Positions 25,398-33,323 of a stretch of 64,000 bases of DNA are shown here, one piece after another. The stretch spans positions 107,095-171,094 of the forward strand of contig NZ_QREV01000005.1 in NCBI RefSeq assembly GCF_003363715.1, read 5' to 3'. Source of the stretch: Parabacteroides acidifaciens (lineage in GTDB: Bacteria; Bacteroidota; Bacteroidia; Bacteroidales; Tannerellaceae). A model generated the notes under the pieces. That model made no database searches and was not told the origin of the DNA. It saw only the letters and a list, made by a program, of their open reading frames with translations. Position 1 is the first letter of the stretch, and the number at the start of each line of letters is the position of its first letter. The translations under genes and the position numbers were made by a program.

Positions 25398-26711
25398 ATG
25401 AAAATAGCTATAGTGGGGACAGGTTATGTGGGACTTGTCACCGGTACATGTTTCGCAGAAATGGGAACCGAAGTTTTCTGCGTCGACGTAAATGCCGAAA
25501 AGATCACAAACCTGAAGCAAGGTATCATTCCTATCTACGAGCCTGGTCTTGAAGAGATGGTTCACCGTAACCAACAAGCCGGCCGTCTCCATTTCACAAC
25601 CGATTTGACGGAATGCCTGAACGAGGTCGAAGTCCTCTTCAGTGCCGTAGGTACTCCTCCCGACGAAGATGGCAGTGCCGACTTGAAGTATGTGCTGGAA
25701 GTAGCCCGTACCGTCGGTCGCAACATGACAAAACATCTCCTGGTCGTGACGAAGAGCACCGTTCCGGTAGGTACGGCCCGCAAGGTTCGTGAAGCGATCC
25801 AGGAAGAATTGGATAAGCGGGGATTACAGATCGAGTTTGATGTCGCTTCCAATCCCGAATTTCTGAAAGAAGGTGCAGCTATTAAGGATTTCATGAGCCC
25901 TGACCGTGTGGTTGTCGGTGTTGAATCCGAACGTGCAGAAGAGTTGATGACTCGTTTGTACCGTCCTTTCCTGTTGAATAATTTCCGTGTGATTTTCATG
26001 GATGTCCCTTCCGCCGAGATGACGAAGTATGCGGCTAATGCTATGTTGGCTACCCGTATCAGCTTTATGAACGACATTGCGAATTTGTGCGAGATCGTCG
26101 GGGCGGATGTGAATATGGTACGTAAGGGGATTGGCTCGGATGCCCGTATCGGCAACCGTTTCCTGTATGCCGGTATCGGTTATGGCGGCTCCTGCTTCCC
26201 GAAAGATATAAAGGCGTTGATTAAAACGGCTAAATCGAATGGTTACTGTATGCGTATCCTGGAAGCTGTTGAAGAAGTCAACGAAGAACAGAAATCGATC
26301 CTGTTCCGTAAGCTGAATGATTATTTCAAAGGCGATCTGAAAGGAAAACGCGTAGCTATCTGGGGGTTGGCCTTTAAGCCGGAAACGGATGATATGCGCG
26401 AAGCCCCATCCTTAGTTTTAATAGATAAACTGTTGGCTTCCGGTTGTGAAGTCTATGTCTATGATCCTGTCTCGATGGAAGAAACCCGCCGTCGTTTAGG
26501 TGATACGATCCATTATGCAAAAGATATTTATGATGCCGTAGTGGATGCCGATGCCCTCCTGCTTGTCACGGAATGGAAAGAGTTCCGTATGCCTTCCTGG
26601 TCGGCTGTCAAGAAGTTGATGGCTACGCCGCTGATATTGGATGGAAGGAATATCTATGATGTGAAGGAGCTGGAGGAGAATGGGTTTGTTTATCATTGCG
26701 TAGGACGATGA
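25398..26711 (+). CDS. ugd: UDP-glucose 6-dehydrogenase
   Basis: 437 residues. The N-terminal NAD-binding motif is GTGYVGLVTG (7-16), the central helix carries TKYAANAMLATRISFMNDIA, and the catalytic cysteine is C266 in GYGGSCFPKD. The C-terminal UDP-binding domain shows WGLAFKPETDDMREAPS. It oxidises UDP-glucose twice to UDP-glucuronate, a precursor for the polysaccharide built by the downstream genes. It is the first gene of the locus and overlaps the next gene by four bases (ATGA). Confidence 0.96.
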   Translation: MKIAIVGTGYVGLVTGTCFAEMGTEVFCVDVNAEKITNLKQGIIPIYEPGLEEMVHRNQQAGRLHFTTDLTECLNEVEVLFSAVGTPPDEDGSADLKYVLEVARTVGRNMTKHLLVVTKSTVPVGTARKVREAIQEELDKRGLQIEFDVASNPEFLKEGAAIKDFMSPDRVVVGVESERAEELMTRLYRPFLLNNFRVIFMDVPSAEMTKYAANAMLATRISFMNDIANLCEIVGADVNMVRKGIGSDARIGNRFLYAGIGYGGSCFPKDIKALIKTAKSNGYCMRILEAVEEVNEEQKSILFRKLNDYFKGDLKGKRVAIWGLAFKPETDDMREAPSLVLIDKLLASGCEVYVYDPVSMEETRRRLGDTIHYAKDIYDAVVDADALLLVTEWKEFRMPSWSAVKKLMATPLILDGRNIYDVKELEENGFVYHCVGR

Positions 26712-28258
26712 CAAAAGAAGAAGTCTTGCAATTGATCCGTCAGGGGGAAAGTTTTCGGCTGGAAGCGAAGAAGGCCGAAAAAGAGGTTCCTGCATCTGTA
26801 TGGGAAAGTTATTCTGCTTTCTGTAATACGGATGGAGGCGTCATATTGCTTGGCGTGTCGGAAGATAAGAAAAATAAAGAGCTTTATGTTTCCGGCGTTG
26901 AGGACAGTGGCAAGATTATCCAATCTTTCTGGAACCAGATTAATAATAAACAGAAAGTGAGCGATAACCTGCTTTTCAATCGTCAGGTTTATGCTCTTTC
27001 CATTGAAGATAAAGACGTTGTAGTTATTGAAGTTCCTCGTGCAGACCGTCATTATAAACCCGTTTTTATAAATGATAACTTGTTTGCCGGTACATACCGG
27101 AGGAATGCTGATGGTGATTATCATTGCCAGCGCGAAGAGGTGAAGGCTATGCTTCGCGACCAGGCGGATATTACTTTGGATAGCACAATAATAGAAAATG
27201 TCGATTGGCAGGAACTGGATAAAGATACGATTTATCGTTTCAGGATGCGTTTTCGTAATCTGAAACCCGAACATGTTTGGAACACTTTGGATGATGTCGA
27301 GTTTCTATTGAAAGTAGGTGCACTCAAACGTAGTAGTGACGCTCCTGAAGTTCATCCGACTTTAGCCGGTATTCTGATGTTTGGTACGGAAATGCTGATC
27401 ACCAACGAATATCCGAATTATTTTCTGGACTATCGGGAGATCGAAGACGGGAACCGTTATACGGACCGTGTCTTTTCTGCTTCCGGTGATTGGTCGGGTA
27501 ATCTTTTTGATTTTTATTTCAGGATTGTTGATCGTCTGACATCCGGATTGAAAGTTCCCTTTCAATTGCGTAACGGATTAGACCGTATTGATGACACGCC
27601 TGCCCGTTCTGCTTTACGAGAAGTTTTGGCAAACGCGTTGATTCATGCCGATTACCATGGTCGTAGGGGTGTTGTGATCGAAAAGCATAAAGACCATGTG
27701 ATTATCTCGAATCCGGGAGCTTTGCGCATCACAATGGATGAAGCTCTTGAAGGCGGTATCAGTGATCCCCGCAATGCGAGTGTATTCAAGATGTTTGTTT
27801 TGGTTGATGTTGGCGAACGTATTGGCAGTGGTTTGCAGAACCTGCGTTATGTCTGGGGGCAAATGGGATTAGAAGTTCCAGTTTTACGAGAATCTTTTTC
27901 TCCTGATAGGATGCGATTGGATGTTCTGTTAGAAAACCCTGTTACCAACCCTGTTACCAACCCTGTTACCAACCCTGTTACCAACCCTGTTACCAACGGA
28001 AGTAATGTTGACCGAAACAGGGGGTATAATTTGTCAGAGAAGCAGAAAATAGTATTATCTTATTGTGCAGAGGCACGTAGTAGCCGAGAAATATTATCTT
28101 ATTTAGGCGTCACTTATCAATCGAAAAATCTCAAACAGTATGTAAGTGATTTGGTTGAATTTGGTTTCCTGATGCCTACAATACCTGATAATCCGAGCCA
28201 TCCGGGACAAAAATATATTACAAAAGTGTCTCTGCATGAGGTAAGCGGAATATCTTGA
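26708..28258 (+). CDS. AlbA_2-domain ATP-binding protein (RecG-like/Schlafen-type)
   Basis: About 516 residues; ATG 26708 overlaps the ugd stop as ATGA. The N-terminal AlbA_2 domain (about 10-130, ESFRLEAKKAEKEV and FCNTDGGVILLGVSE) is followed by a HATPase_c_4 domain with REVLANALIHADYHGRRGVV and SNPGALRITMDEA, then a C-terminal winged helix (about 440-500). Between them, five perfect NPVT repeats form a linker. Such proteins act as putative regulators or defence-associated factors; the role here is unknown. Placement inside a capsule operon is unusual. Confidence 0.85.
   Translation: MTKEEVLQLIRQGESFRLEAKKAEKEVPASVWESYSAFCNTDGGVILLGVSEDKKNKELYVSGVEDSGKIIQSFWNQINNKQKVSDNLLFNRQVYALSIEDKDVVVIEVPRADRHYKPVFINDNLFAGTYRRNADGDYHCQREEVKAMLRDQADITLDSTIIENVDWQELDKDTIYRFRMRFRNLKPEHVWNTLDDVEFLLKVGALKRSSDAPEVHPTLAGILMFGTEMLITNEYPNYFLDYREIEDGNRYTDRVFSASGDWSGNLFDFYFRIVDRLTSGLKVPFQLRNGLDRIDDTPARSALREVLANALIHADYHGRRGVVIEKHKDHVIISNPGALRITMDEALEGGISDPRNASVFKMFVLVDVGERIGSGLQNLRYVWGQMGLEVPVLRESFSPDRMRLDVLLENPVTNPVTNPVTNPVTNPVTNGSNVDRNRGYNLSEKQKIVLSYCAEARSSREILSYLGVTYQSKNLKQYVSDLVEFGFLMPTIPDNPSHPGQKYITKVSLHEVSGIS
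27935..27994 (+). repeat. Five tandem 12-bp repeats encoding (NPVT)5
   Basis: Five identical copies of AACCCTGTTACC in frame, linking the ATPase and C-terminal winged-helix domains. Because the unit is 12 bases, copy-number change would alter linker length without frameshift. Confidence 0.95.
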
Positions 28259-28302
28259 TGGGCGGGTGAAGGAACAAGGAAATGACAAAGAAAGAAGCAA
28301 TT
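28252..28302 (+). repeat. 51-base start cassette, copy 1
   Basis: Matches 30471-30521 at 48 of 51 positions with no gap. It spans the AlbA_2 stop, an AAGGAACAAGGAA ribosome-site stretch and the first codons (MTKKEAI) of a BRO-N-like protein. A shorter 22-base core recurs at 29322-29343. Confidence 0.9.
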
Positions 28303-28360
28303 GGGAAGCGACTTGCTGTATTTAGTCTAAAATTTCGTTATGACGAAAGGAAAAGGTGAT
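28283..28360 (+). pseudogene. Remnant start of a BRO-N gene
   Basis: A 25-codon frame beginning MTKKEAI, identical to the start of the BRO-N pseudogene at 30501, then losing all similarity and running into the start of rhuM. It looks like the stump of a BRO-N copy left when the rhuM gene was joined here. Confidence 0.5.
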
Positions 28361-29365
28361 ATCCTTCTATATCAAACTGCAGACGGTAAGTCGAGAATAG
28401 AAGTTACGTTGTCAGATGACACTGTTTGGTTGACACTCGATCAGATGGCGGATTTGTTTCAACGTAATAAATCGACTATTTCACGCCATATCCGGAATAT
28501 TTTGGAAACAGGAGAATTATCATCTGAGGCAGTTGTTGCATTTTTTGCAACAACTGCCTCAGATGGGAAAAATTATCGGGTGGCTTATTACAATTTGGAC
28601 ATGATAATCAGCGTCGGTTATCGTGTTAATTCACATCGTGGAGTTCAGTTTCGTATATGGGCAACGCAGGTACTGAAAGAATATTTGGTTAAAGGCTTTG
28701 CACTTAATGATGATCTGCTTAAAAGGGCAGGAGGAGGAAACTATTTTGACGAACTGCTTTCACGTATTCGTGACATACGTTCTTCCGAGAAGATTTTTTA
28801 TCGGAAGATACTTGAAATATACGCTTTAAGCATCGATTATGATCCCCGTTCGGAGATCACACAACAGTTTTTTGCCACGGTACAAAACAAAATGCATTTC
28901 TCCACCCATGGGCACACGGCGGCAGAGATTATTTACAGCCGGGCTGATGCTGAAAAAGATTTTATGGGCTTGACCGCATGGACGGGTGCTTTGCCAAAAC
29001 GTAAAGATGCAGAATATGCCAAGAACTACCTGACAGCAGATGAGCTTGATACCTTAAACCGTATTGTCAGCCTGTATTTAGATTTTGCAGAATTACAGGC
29101 AAAAAGCAAGACTCCGATGTATATGGAGGATTGGATTCACAAGTTAGATGATTTTCTGAAACTTTCAGGCAAGCAGCTGTTAGCTCATGCTGGAACAGTT
29201 TCAGCTGAAGTTGCAAAGAAAAAAGCCGATATGGAATATGATAAATTCCATGAACGGGCAAAGAATCAGCTGTCTCCTGTTGAAATTCATTTTATTGAGA
29301 GTTTCGAACGTGAAAGTAAGCGGTTGAAGGAGCAAGGAAATGAAAAAAGCAGAAATAGCCTCTGA
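28340..29365 (+). CDS. rhuM: RhuM-family protein (virulence protein RhuM-like)
   Basis: 341 residues. The N-terminal part resembles a DNA-binding module (WLTLDQMADLFQRNKSTISRHI) followed by ATTASDGKNYRVAYYNLDMIISVGYRVNS and FRIWATQVLKEYLVKGF, the core RhuM signature. A later region (GHTAAEIIYSRADAEKDFMGL) is also conserved, and the C-terminus is helical. RhuM was named from a Salmonella pathogenicity island; its biochemical role is unknown. A perfect 20-bp hairpin is encoded at 28521-28565. The end overlaps the next gene by 26 bases. Confidence 0.88.
   Translation: MTKGKGDILLYQTADGKSRIEVTLSDDTVWLTLDQMADLFQRNKSTISRHIRNILETGELSSEAVVAFFATTASDGKNYRVAYYNLDMIISVGYRVNSHRGVQFRIWATQVLKEYLVKGFALNDDLLKRAGGGNYFDELLSRIRDIRSSEKIFYRKILEIYALSIDYDPRSEITQQFFATVQNKMHFSTHGHTAAEIIYSRADAEKDFMGLTAWTGALPKRKDAEYAKNYLTADELDTLNRIVSLYLDFAELQAKSKTPMYMEDWIHKLDDFLKLSGKQLLAHAGTVSAEVAKKKADMEYDKFHERAKNQLSPVEIHFIESFERESKRLKEQGNEKSRNSL
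28521..28565 (+). repeat. Perfect 20-bp palindrome inside rhuM
   Basis: Arms 28521-28540 and 28546-28565 are exact reverse complements with a five-T loop, all within coding sequence for SSEAVVAFFATTASDG. Such a stem would be very stable in mRNA or could extrude in DNA. Confidence 0.95.
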
Positions 29366-30389
29366 TTATAAACATTGGCTTCAAGAATTGAAGCAACGTA
29401 TCCGGCAGAGCCAGATCAAAGCGGCAGTTCGTGTGAACACTGCTTTGTTAGAACTCTATTGGAGCATCGGGGCGGATATTGTCGACCGGCAGGTGGAAGA
29501 AAAGTGGGGAAGTGGTGTTATTCCTCAATTAAGTGCCGACCTACGTGCAGAATTTCCTGAGATGCAAGGCTTTTCTACTACAAATTTGTGGTATATAAAG
29601 AAGTGGTATCTATTTTATTCACAGGAAGATATAAAACTCCACCAACCTGGTGGAGAATTGAAACTACCGGCTATTATACTTCCTATACCTTGGCGACATT
29701 ATGTGGAAATCATAACAAAATGTAAATCCGTTGAGGAAGCTCTTTTCTACGCTCGTAAAGTAAGTGAAGAAGGTTGGAGTCGTAAAACCTTGTTAGATTA
29801 TATGGAGGTTGATCTTTATGCGACTCAAGGCCATGCGATTACAAATTTTACACAAACTCTTCCTGCCGAACGGAGTGGACTGGCAATAGAAACATTGAAA
29901 GATCCTTATACATTTGACTTTCTTACCTTATCGGTTGGTTATAAGGAACGTGAGTTGGAAGATGCTTTGGTACAAAATATTACAAAATTTTTACTGGAGT
30001 TGGGGACGGGTTTTGCTTATGTCGGTCGTCAGGTTGAAGTTGTGGTTGGCGACTCATCCTATTTTATGGATATGTTGTTCTATCACATTAAGTTGAAGTG
30101 CTACGTTGTAGTTGAACTGAAGACAGTTAAATTCGAACCTGAATTTGCAGGAAAATTAAACTTTTATGTCACTGCCGTTGATCGCCAAATGCGTGAAGAA
30201 AGTGATAATCCGACAATCGGTTTGTTGATCTGTAAAACAAAAGACAATGTGATTGCCGAATATTCTTTGTCCGATATTCACAAACCATTGGGAATATCAG
30301 CTTATAATCTGAAAAACATATTGCCGGAGGACTTGCAATCGTCTTTACCTTCAATAGAGGAGGTGGAGGAAGGGTTATCAAAGATATGA
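29340..30389 (+). CDS. DUF1016 / PD-(D/E)xK nuclease-fold protein (YhcG family)
   Basis: 349 residues. The N-terminal DUF1016_N helical domain (about 10-170, with YWSIGADIVDRQ and LWYIKKWYLFY) is joined to a C-terminal PD-(D/E)xK domain whose core is D244 in YFMDMLFYH and E259-L-K261 in VVVELKTVKFEPEFAGKLNFY. All catalytic positions are present, so nuclease activity is likely. YhcG-type proteins often lie in restriction or defence clusters. It contains a small perfect palindrome (29637-29655). The start lies in the shared AAGGAGCAAGGAAATGA core. Confidence 0.88.
   Translation: MKKAEIASDYKHWLQELKQRIRQSQIKAAVRVNTALLELYWSIGADIVDRQVEEKWGSGVIPQLSADLRAEFPEMQGFSTTNLWYIKKWYLFYSQEDIKLHQPGGELKLPAIILPIPWRHYVEIITKCKSVEEALFYARKVSEEGWSRKTLLDYMEVDLYATQGHAITNFTQTLPAERSGLAIETLKDPYTFDFLTLSVGYKERELEDALVQNITKFLLELGTGFAYVGRQVEVVVGDSSYFMDMLFYHIKLKCYVVVELKTVKFEPEFAGKLNFYVTAVDRQMREESDNPTIGLLICKTKDNVIAEYSLSDIHKPLGISAYNLKNILPEDLQSSLPSIEEVEEGLSKI
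29637..29655 (+). repeat. 8-bp perfect palindrome inside the DUF1016 gene
   Basis: CTCCACCA (29637-29644) and TGGTGGAG (29648-29655) with a 3-base loop, encoding LHQPGGE at the hinge of the DUF1016_N domain. Confidence 0.8.
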
Positions 30390-30421
30390 TTCCTTAAAAG
30401 TTTTCTGGTGACGAAACAAAA

Positions 30422-30461
30422 GTTTCATGGGCATGAAACAAAAATTCCATGGGCATGGAAT
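30422..30461 (+). repeat. Two tandem hairpins with the same GGGC loop
   Basis: GTTTCAT-GGGC-ATGAAAC (30422-30439) and ATTCCAT-GGGC-ATGGAAT (30444-30461), each a perfect 7-bp stem with identical loop. The base change C/T in one arm is balanced in the other. They lie between the DUF1016 stop and the BRO-N remnant. Confidence 0.75.
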
Positions 30462-30470
30462 AAATAGAAC

Positions 30471-30521
30471 ATCTTGATAGGCGGTTGAAGGAGCAAGGAA
30501 ATGACAAAGAAAGAAGCAATT
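30471..30521 (+). repeat. 51-base start cassette, copy 2
   Basis: Matches 28252-28302 with three substitutions. It holds a ribosome-binding stretch (GAAGGAGCAAGGAA) and the first codons of the BRO-N pseudogene. Confidence 0.9.
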
Positions 30522-30946
30522 AAAATATTTGAAGAGAAAAAGGTCCGTACAGTCTGGGACGACGAGACGGAAGAATGGTATTTCTCTATTGTTGATGTAG
30601 TGGGTGTACTGACGGACGAATGGAAACGACACGGCCTACAAGAAGGTGTGCAGTTCGCTACCCTGACAGATATTATCTACAAAATGTGGTTCGGTAACAC
30701 CTCTGTGATAATATGACGAATACCGAACTTGCCCTCAATATGTTAGCAGAAGCTGCTATCACGGAGTTGTCAAAAGAAAAGGATCCTCAATATTTTGAGG
30801 AACACGCACTAATTGCCCAGCAAGGAGGAAAAGCAGCCGAAGCGGCCCGGAAGCAATTGGAAAGTGATTTGGGGCATTCGGTGATTTCTCCACTTAATGC
30901 GAAAACGGGGTTAAGATTGAATATTGCAAACGGAGAGAAAGAATAG
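30501..30946 (+). pseudogene. BRO-N / DinD-like gene, internally deleted and frameshifted
   Basis: A 71-codon frame (30501-30716) starts like a BRO-N protein (KKVRTVWDDETEEWYFSIVDVVGVLTD) but jumps straight to a segment normally about 130 residues later (EWKRHGLQEGVQFATLTDII), then ends out of frame. A second frame (30713-30946) carries the family C-terminus MTNTELALNMLAEAAITELS. About half the usual 270 residues are missing. Both joins look like deletions, the first at a repeated LTD codon stretch. It ends directly at the flippase start. Confidence 0.8.
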
Positions 30947-32386
30947 ATGGCAGAGCAAACATTAAAAGAGAAAACAGCTAAAGGTCTTCTTTGGGGAAGT
31001 ATCAATGGTGGTATCCAACAGATTTTGAATATTGCATTTGGTATTTTTCTGGCTCGCTTACTTTCTCCTGGTGATTATGGTTTGATTGGGATGTTGGGTA
31101 TCTTTATGGGGATAGCAACTGTATTACAAGATAGTGGGTTTAGTACTGCTTTAATAAATCGGAAAGAGATTAACCATGATGATTATAATTCTGTATTTTG
31201 GTTTAGCTTTTCAGTCGGAATTATTTGTTATGTAATTTTATTTTTCTGTGCTCCATTAATTGCTGATTTCTTTGGACATCCTGAATTAACAAATTTATCC
31301 CGCGTCCTTTTTCTATGGTTTTTAATAGGCTCGACATCAATAGCTCATTCAGCGATGCTGACAAAAAAATTGATGGTAAAAGAACGTACAAAAATAGAAG
31401 TGTGTTCATTAGTCGTATCAGGTTTTGTTGGAGTTTTATTAGCCTATAAAGGCTTTGCTTATTGGGGGATTGCAATACAAACAGTAACACATAGTTTGGT
31501 AGGTAGCATTCTTCGTTGGTATTATGTTCCTTGGAAACCAACTTTTACCTTTGCTCTAAGACCTCTGAAGGAAATGTATTCGTTTGGGGTTAAGATCTTG
31601 TTTACTAGTATTTTTGCCCAAATTAATGCGAATATATTCTCTGTACTATTAGGGCGATTCTATAAAGAAGATCAGGTAGGATATTATACTCAGGGTAATA
31701 AATGGATGACAATGGGATATACCTTTATTTGGAGTATGATTGGAAATGTTTCCCTCCCCGTTTTATCAGAGGTTGCTTTGGATGTAGAACGTCAAAGACA
31801 AGTTTTTCGTAAAATGTTGCGTTTTGTATCATTTATATCATTTCCTGCAATGTTAGGACTTGCTTTAGTTGCTCCTGAACTGATCGTTATAGGAGTTTCT
31901 GATAAATGGTTACCATGTGTTCCTGTTATGCAGTTGTTGTGTATATGGGGAGCAGTAACTCCTATAAGTAATTTATATACTCATGTTTTATTAAGTCATG
32001 GAAAATCAGACATTTATCTATATAGTACAATTATACTGGGCTTGGTTCAATTGATTGTTGTTATCAGTATGTTGTCTTTGGGTATCTATTATATGGTTTT
32101 GGCGTTTGTTGTTGTTAACGTACTATGGATATTTGTTTGGCATTATTTTGTGAATAGATATATTAAAATTTCTATTTTAGACGTGGCAAAAGACATTTTA
32201 CCCTATTGCTTTATAGCTTTAATAGTATTATGTATTACATATTTTGTTACAAAATCAATAAGTAATATATACATGCTTTTCATTGCTAAGATTCTATTGG
32301 CTATGTTTGTGTATGGTATATTCATGCATTTGGCAGATTCTGTAATTTTTAAAGAGTCATTCACCTTTTTAGTAAAAAGAAAATGA
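30947..32386 (+). CDS. Polysaccharide flippase (Wzx/PST family)
   Basis: 479 residues with about 12-14 membrane helices. It starts with KEKTAKGLLWGSINGGIQQI and FLARLLSPGDYGLIGMLGIF, typical of MOP-superfamily exporters that flip undecaprenyl-linked repeat units. It begins the AT-rich biosynthetic block; the TAG of the BRO remnant is directly adjacent, so there is no promoter of its own visible. It overlaps the next gene by 4 bases (ATGA). Wzx-type function is inferred from fold and context. Confidence 0.92.
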   Translation: MAEQTLKEKTAKGLLWGSINGGIQQILNIAFGIFLARLLSPGDYGLIGMLGIFMGIATVLQDSGFSTALINRKEINHDDYNSVFWFSFSVGIICYVILFFCAPLIADFFGHPELTNLSRVLFLWFLIGSTSIAHSAMLTKKLMVKERTKIEVCSLVVSGFVGVLLAYKGFAYWGIAIQTVTHSLVGSILRWYYVPWKPTFTFALRPLKEMYSFGVKILFTSIFAQINANIFSVLLGRFYKEDQVGYYTQGNKWMTMGYTFIWSMIGNVSLPVLSEVALDVERQRQVFRKMLRFVSFISFPAMLGLALVAPELIVIGVSDKWLPCVPVMQLLCIWGAVTPISNLYTHVLLSHGKSDIYLYSTIILGLVQLIVVISMLSLGIYYMVLAFVVVNVLWIFVWHYFVNRYIKISILDVAKDILPYCFIALIVLCITYFVTKSISNIYMLFIAKILLAMFVYGIFMHLADSVIFKESFTFLVKRK

Positions 32387-33321
32387 ACGTAGAAGAATAT
32401 CAAAAAATAAATAAATCTTTTAAAAGAAAATTGATTTATAAGGTTGGTTTAGATTGTGGCTTTTTTTCAGAATATAATAATATGATATTAGCAATGGCTT
32501 ATTGCATAACGCATAAAATACAGTTTATTCTAAGTTCAAATAACGCAAATTTTGATTATGAAAATGGCTGGTGTGGCTTCTTTGAACCTTTTTGTGAGGA
32601 TATTGTATCTGAAAAAGAACAACATTACAAAACTGTGAATTGGAAATATATGCTTAAACTCCTTCTAAGACAGAAAGAGTTTAAGATATTACGTAATATT
32701 TTTCCTTATTTTTCTTTTTACAAAAAACAAATGTATACACAAGATATTTTTGGGCGAAGTCGAGATTATGGTTTATTAAAAAAGAGGATAAAAGTAAAGT
32801 CGTTGAAATCTAAGTTGTCGTTTCAGGAGCTTTGTTCTATCCTTGTAAACTTAACTTGGAAATATAATTCAGAAGTAAAAAAGGAAGTTCATGAATTGAT
32901 TTCTTCTTTAGGGTTACCAGCGGAATATGTCGGTTTTCATATTCGAGGTGGGGATAAATTTTTAGAATATCAGATTGAACCAATTGAAAGTTATTTTGCG
33001 AAAAATAAAACGGGTATTAAGAATATATTTGTTTTAACGGATGATTTTACGATAATATCTGAAATTAAAAGAAAATATCCTGATCATATCGTATATACAT
33101 TATGTGAAGAATCTGAACATGGATACTTTCATGGAGATTTTATGAATCAAGATGAAAAGTATAGACGTCGTAAGTTGATTCGGTTGTTTGCATCCATTGA
33201 TATATGTGCAACATCAAAATTGTTTGTTGGAACATTTAGTTCGAACCCTGGTATGTATTTAGGTATGAGGTCACCTTCTATATCCCAAGGTATAGATTTT
33301 AATAAATGGATAATTTGGTGA
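32383..33321 (+). CDS. Putative fucosyltransferase-like (HIR-motif) glycosyltransferase
   Basis: 312 residues, no standard bacterial glycosyltransferase signature. HIRGGDK (186-192) followed by a Rossmann-like half (IFVLTDDFTIISEIKRKYPDH) and a C-terminal ATSKLFVGTFSSNPGMYLGM resembles the GDP-binding part of O-/alpha-1,6-fucosyltransferases (GT23/NodZ, GT65/68-like). So a GDP-sugar transferase is plausible. The N-terminal half (about 1-170) is not recognised. Codon use is very AT-rich, like its neighbours. Confidence 0.6.
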   Translation: MNVEEYQKINKSFKRKLIYKVGLDCGFFSEYNNMILAMAYCITHKIQFILSSNNANFDYENGWCGFFEPFCEDIVSEKEQHYKTVNWKYMLKLLLRQKEFKILRNIFPYFSFYKKQMYTQDIFGRSRDYGLLKKRIKVKSLKSKLSFQELCSILVNLTWKYNSEVKKEVHELISSLGLPAEYVGFHIRGGDKFLEYQIEPIESYFAKNKTGIKNIFVLTDDFTIISEIKRKYPDHIVYTLCEESEHGYFHGDFMNQDEKYRRRKLIRLFASIDICATSKLFVGTFSSNPGMYLGMRSPSISQGIDFNKWIIW

Positions 33322-33323
33322 AT

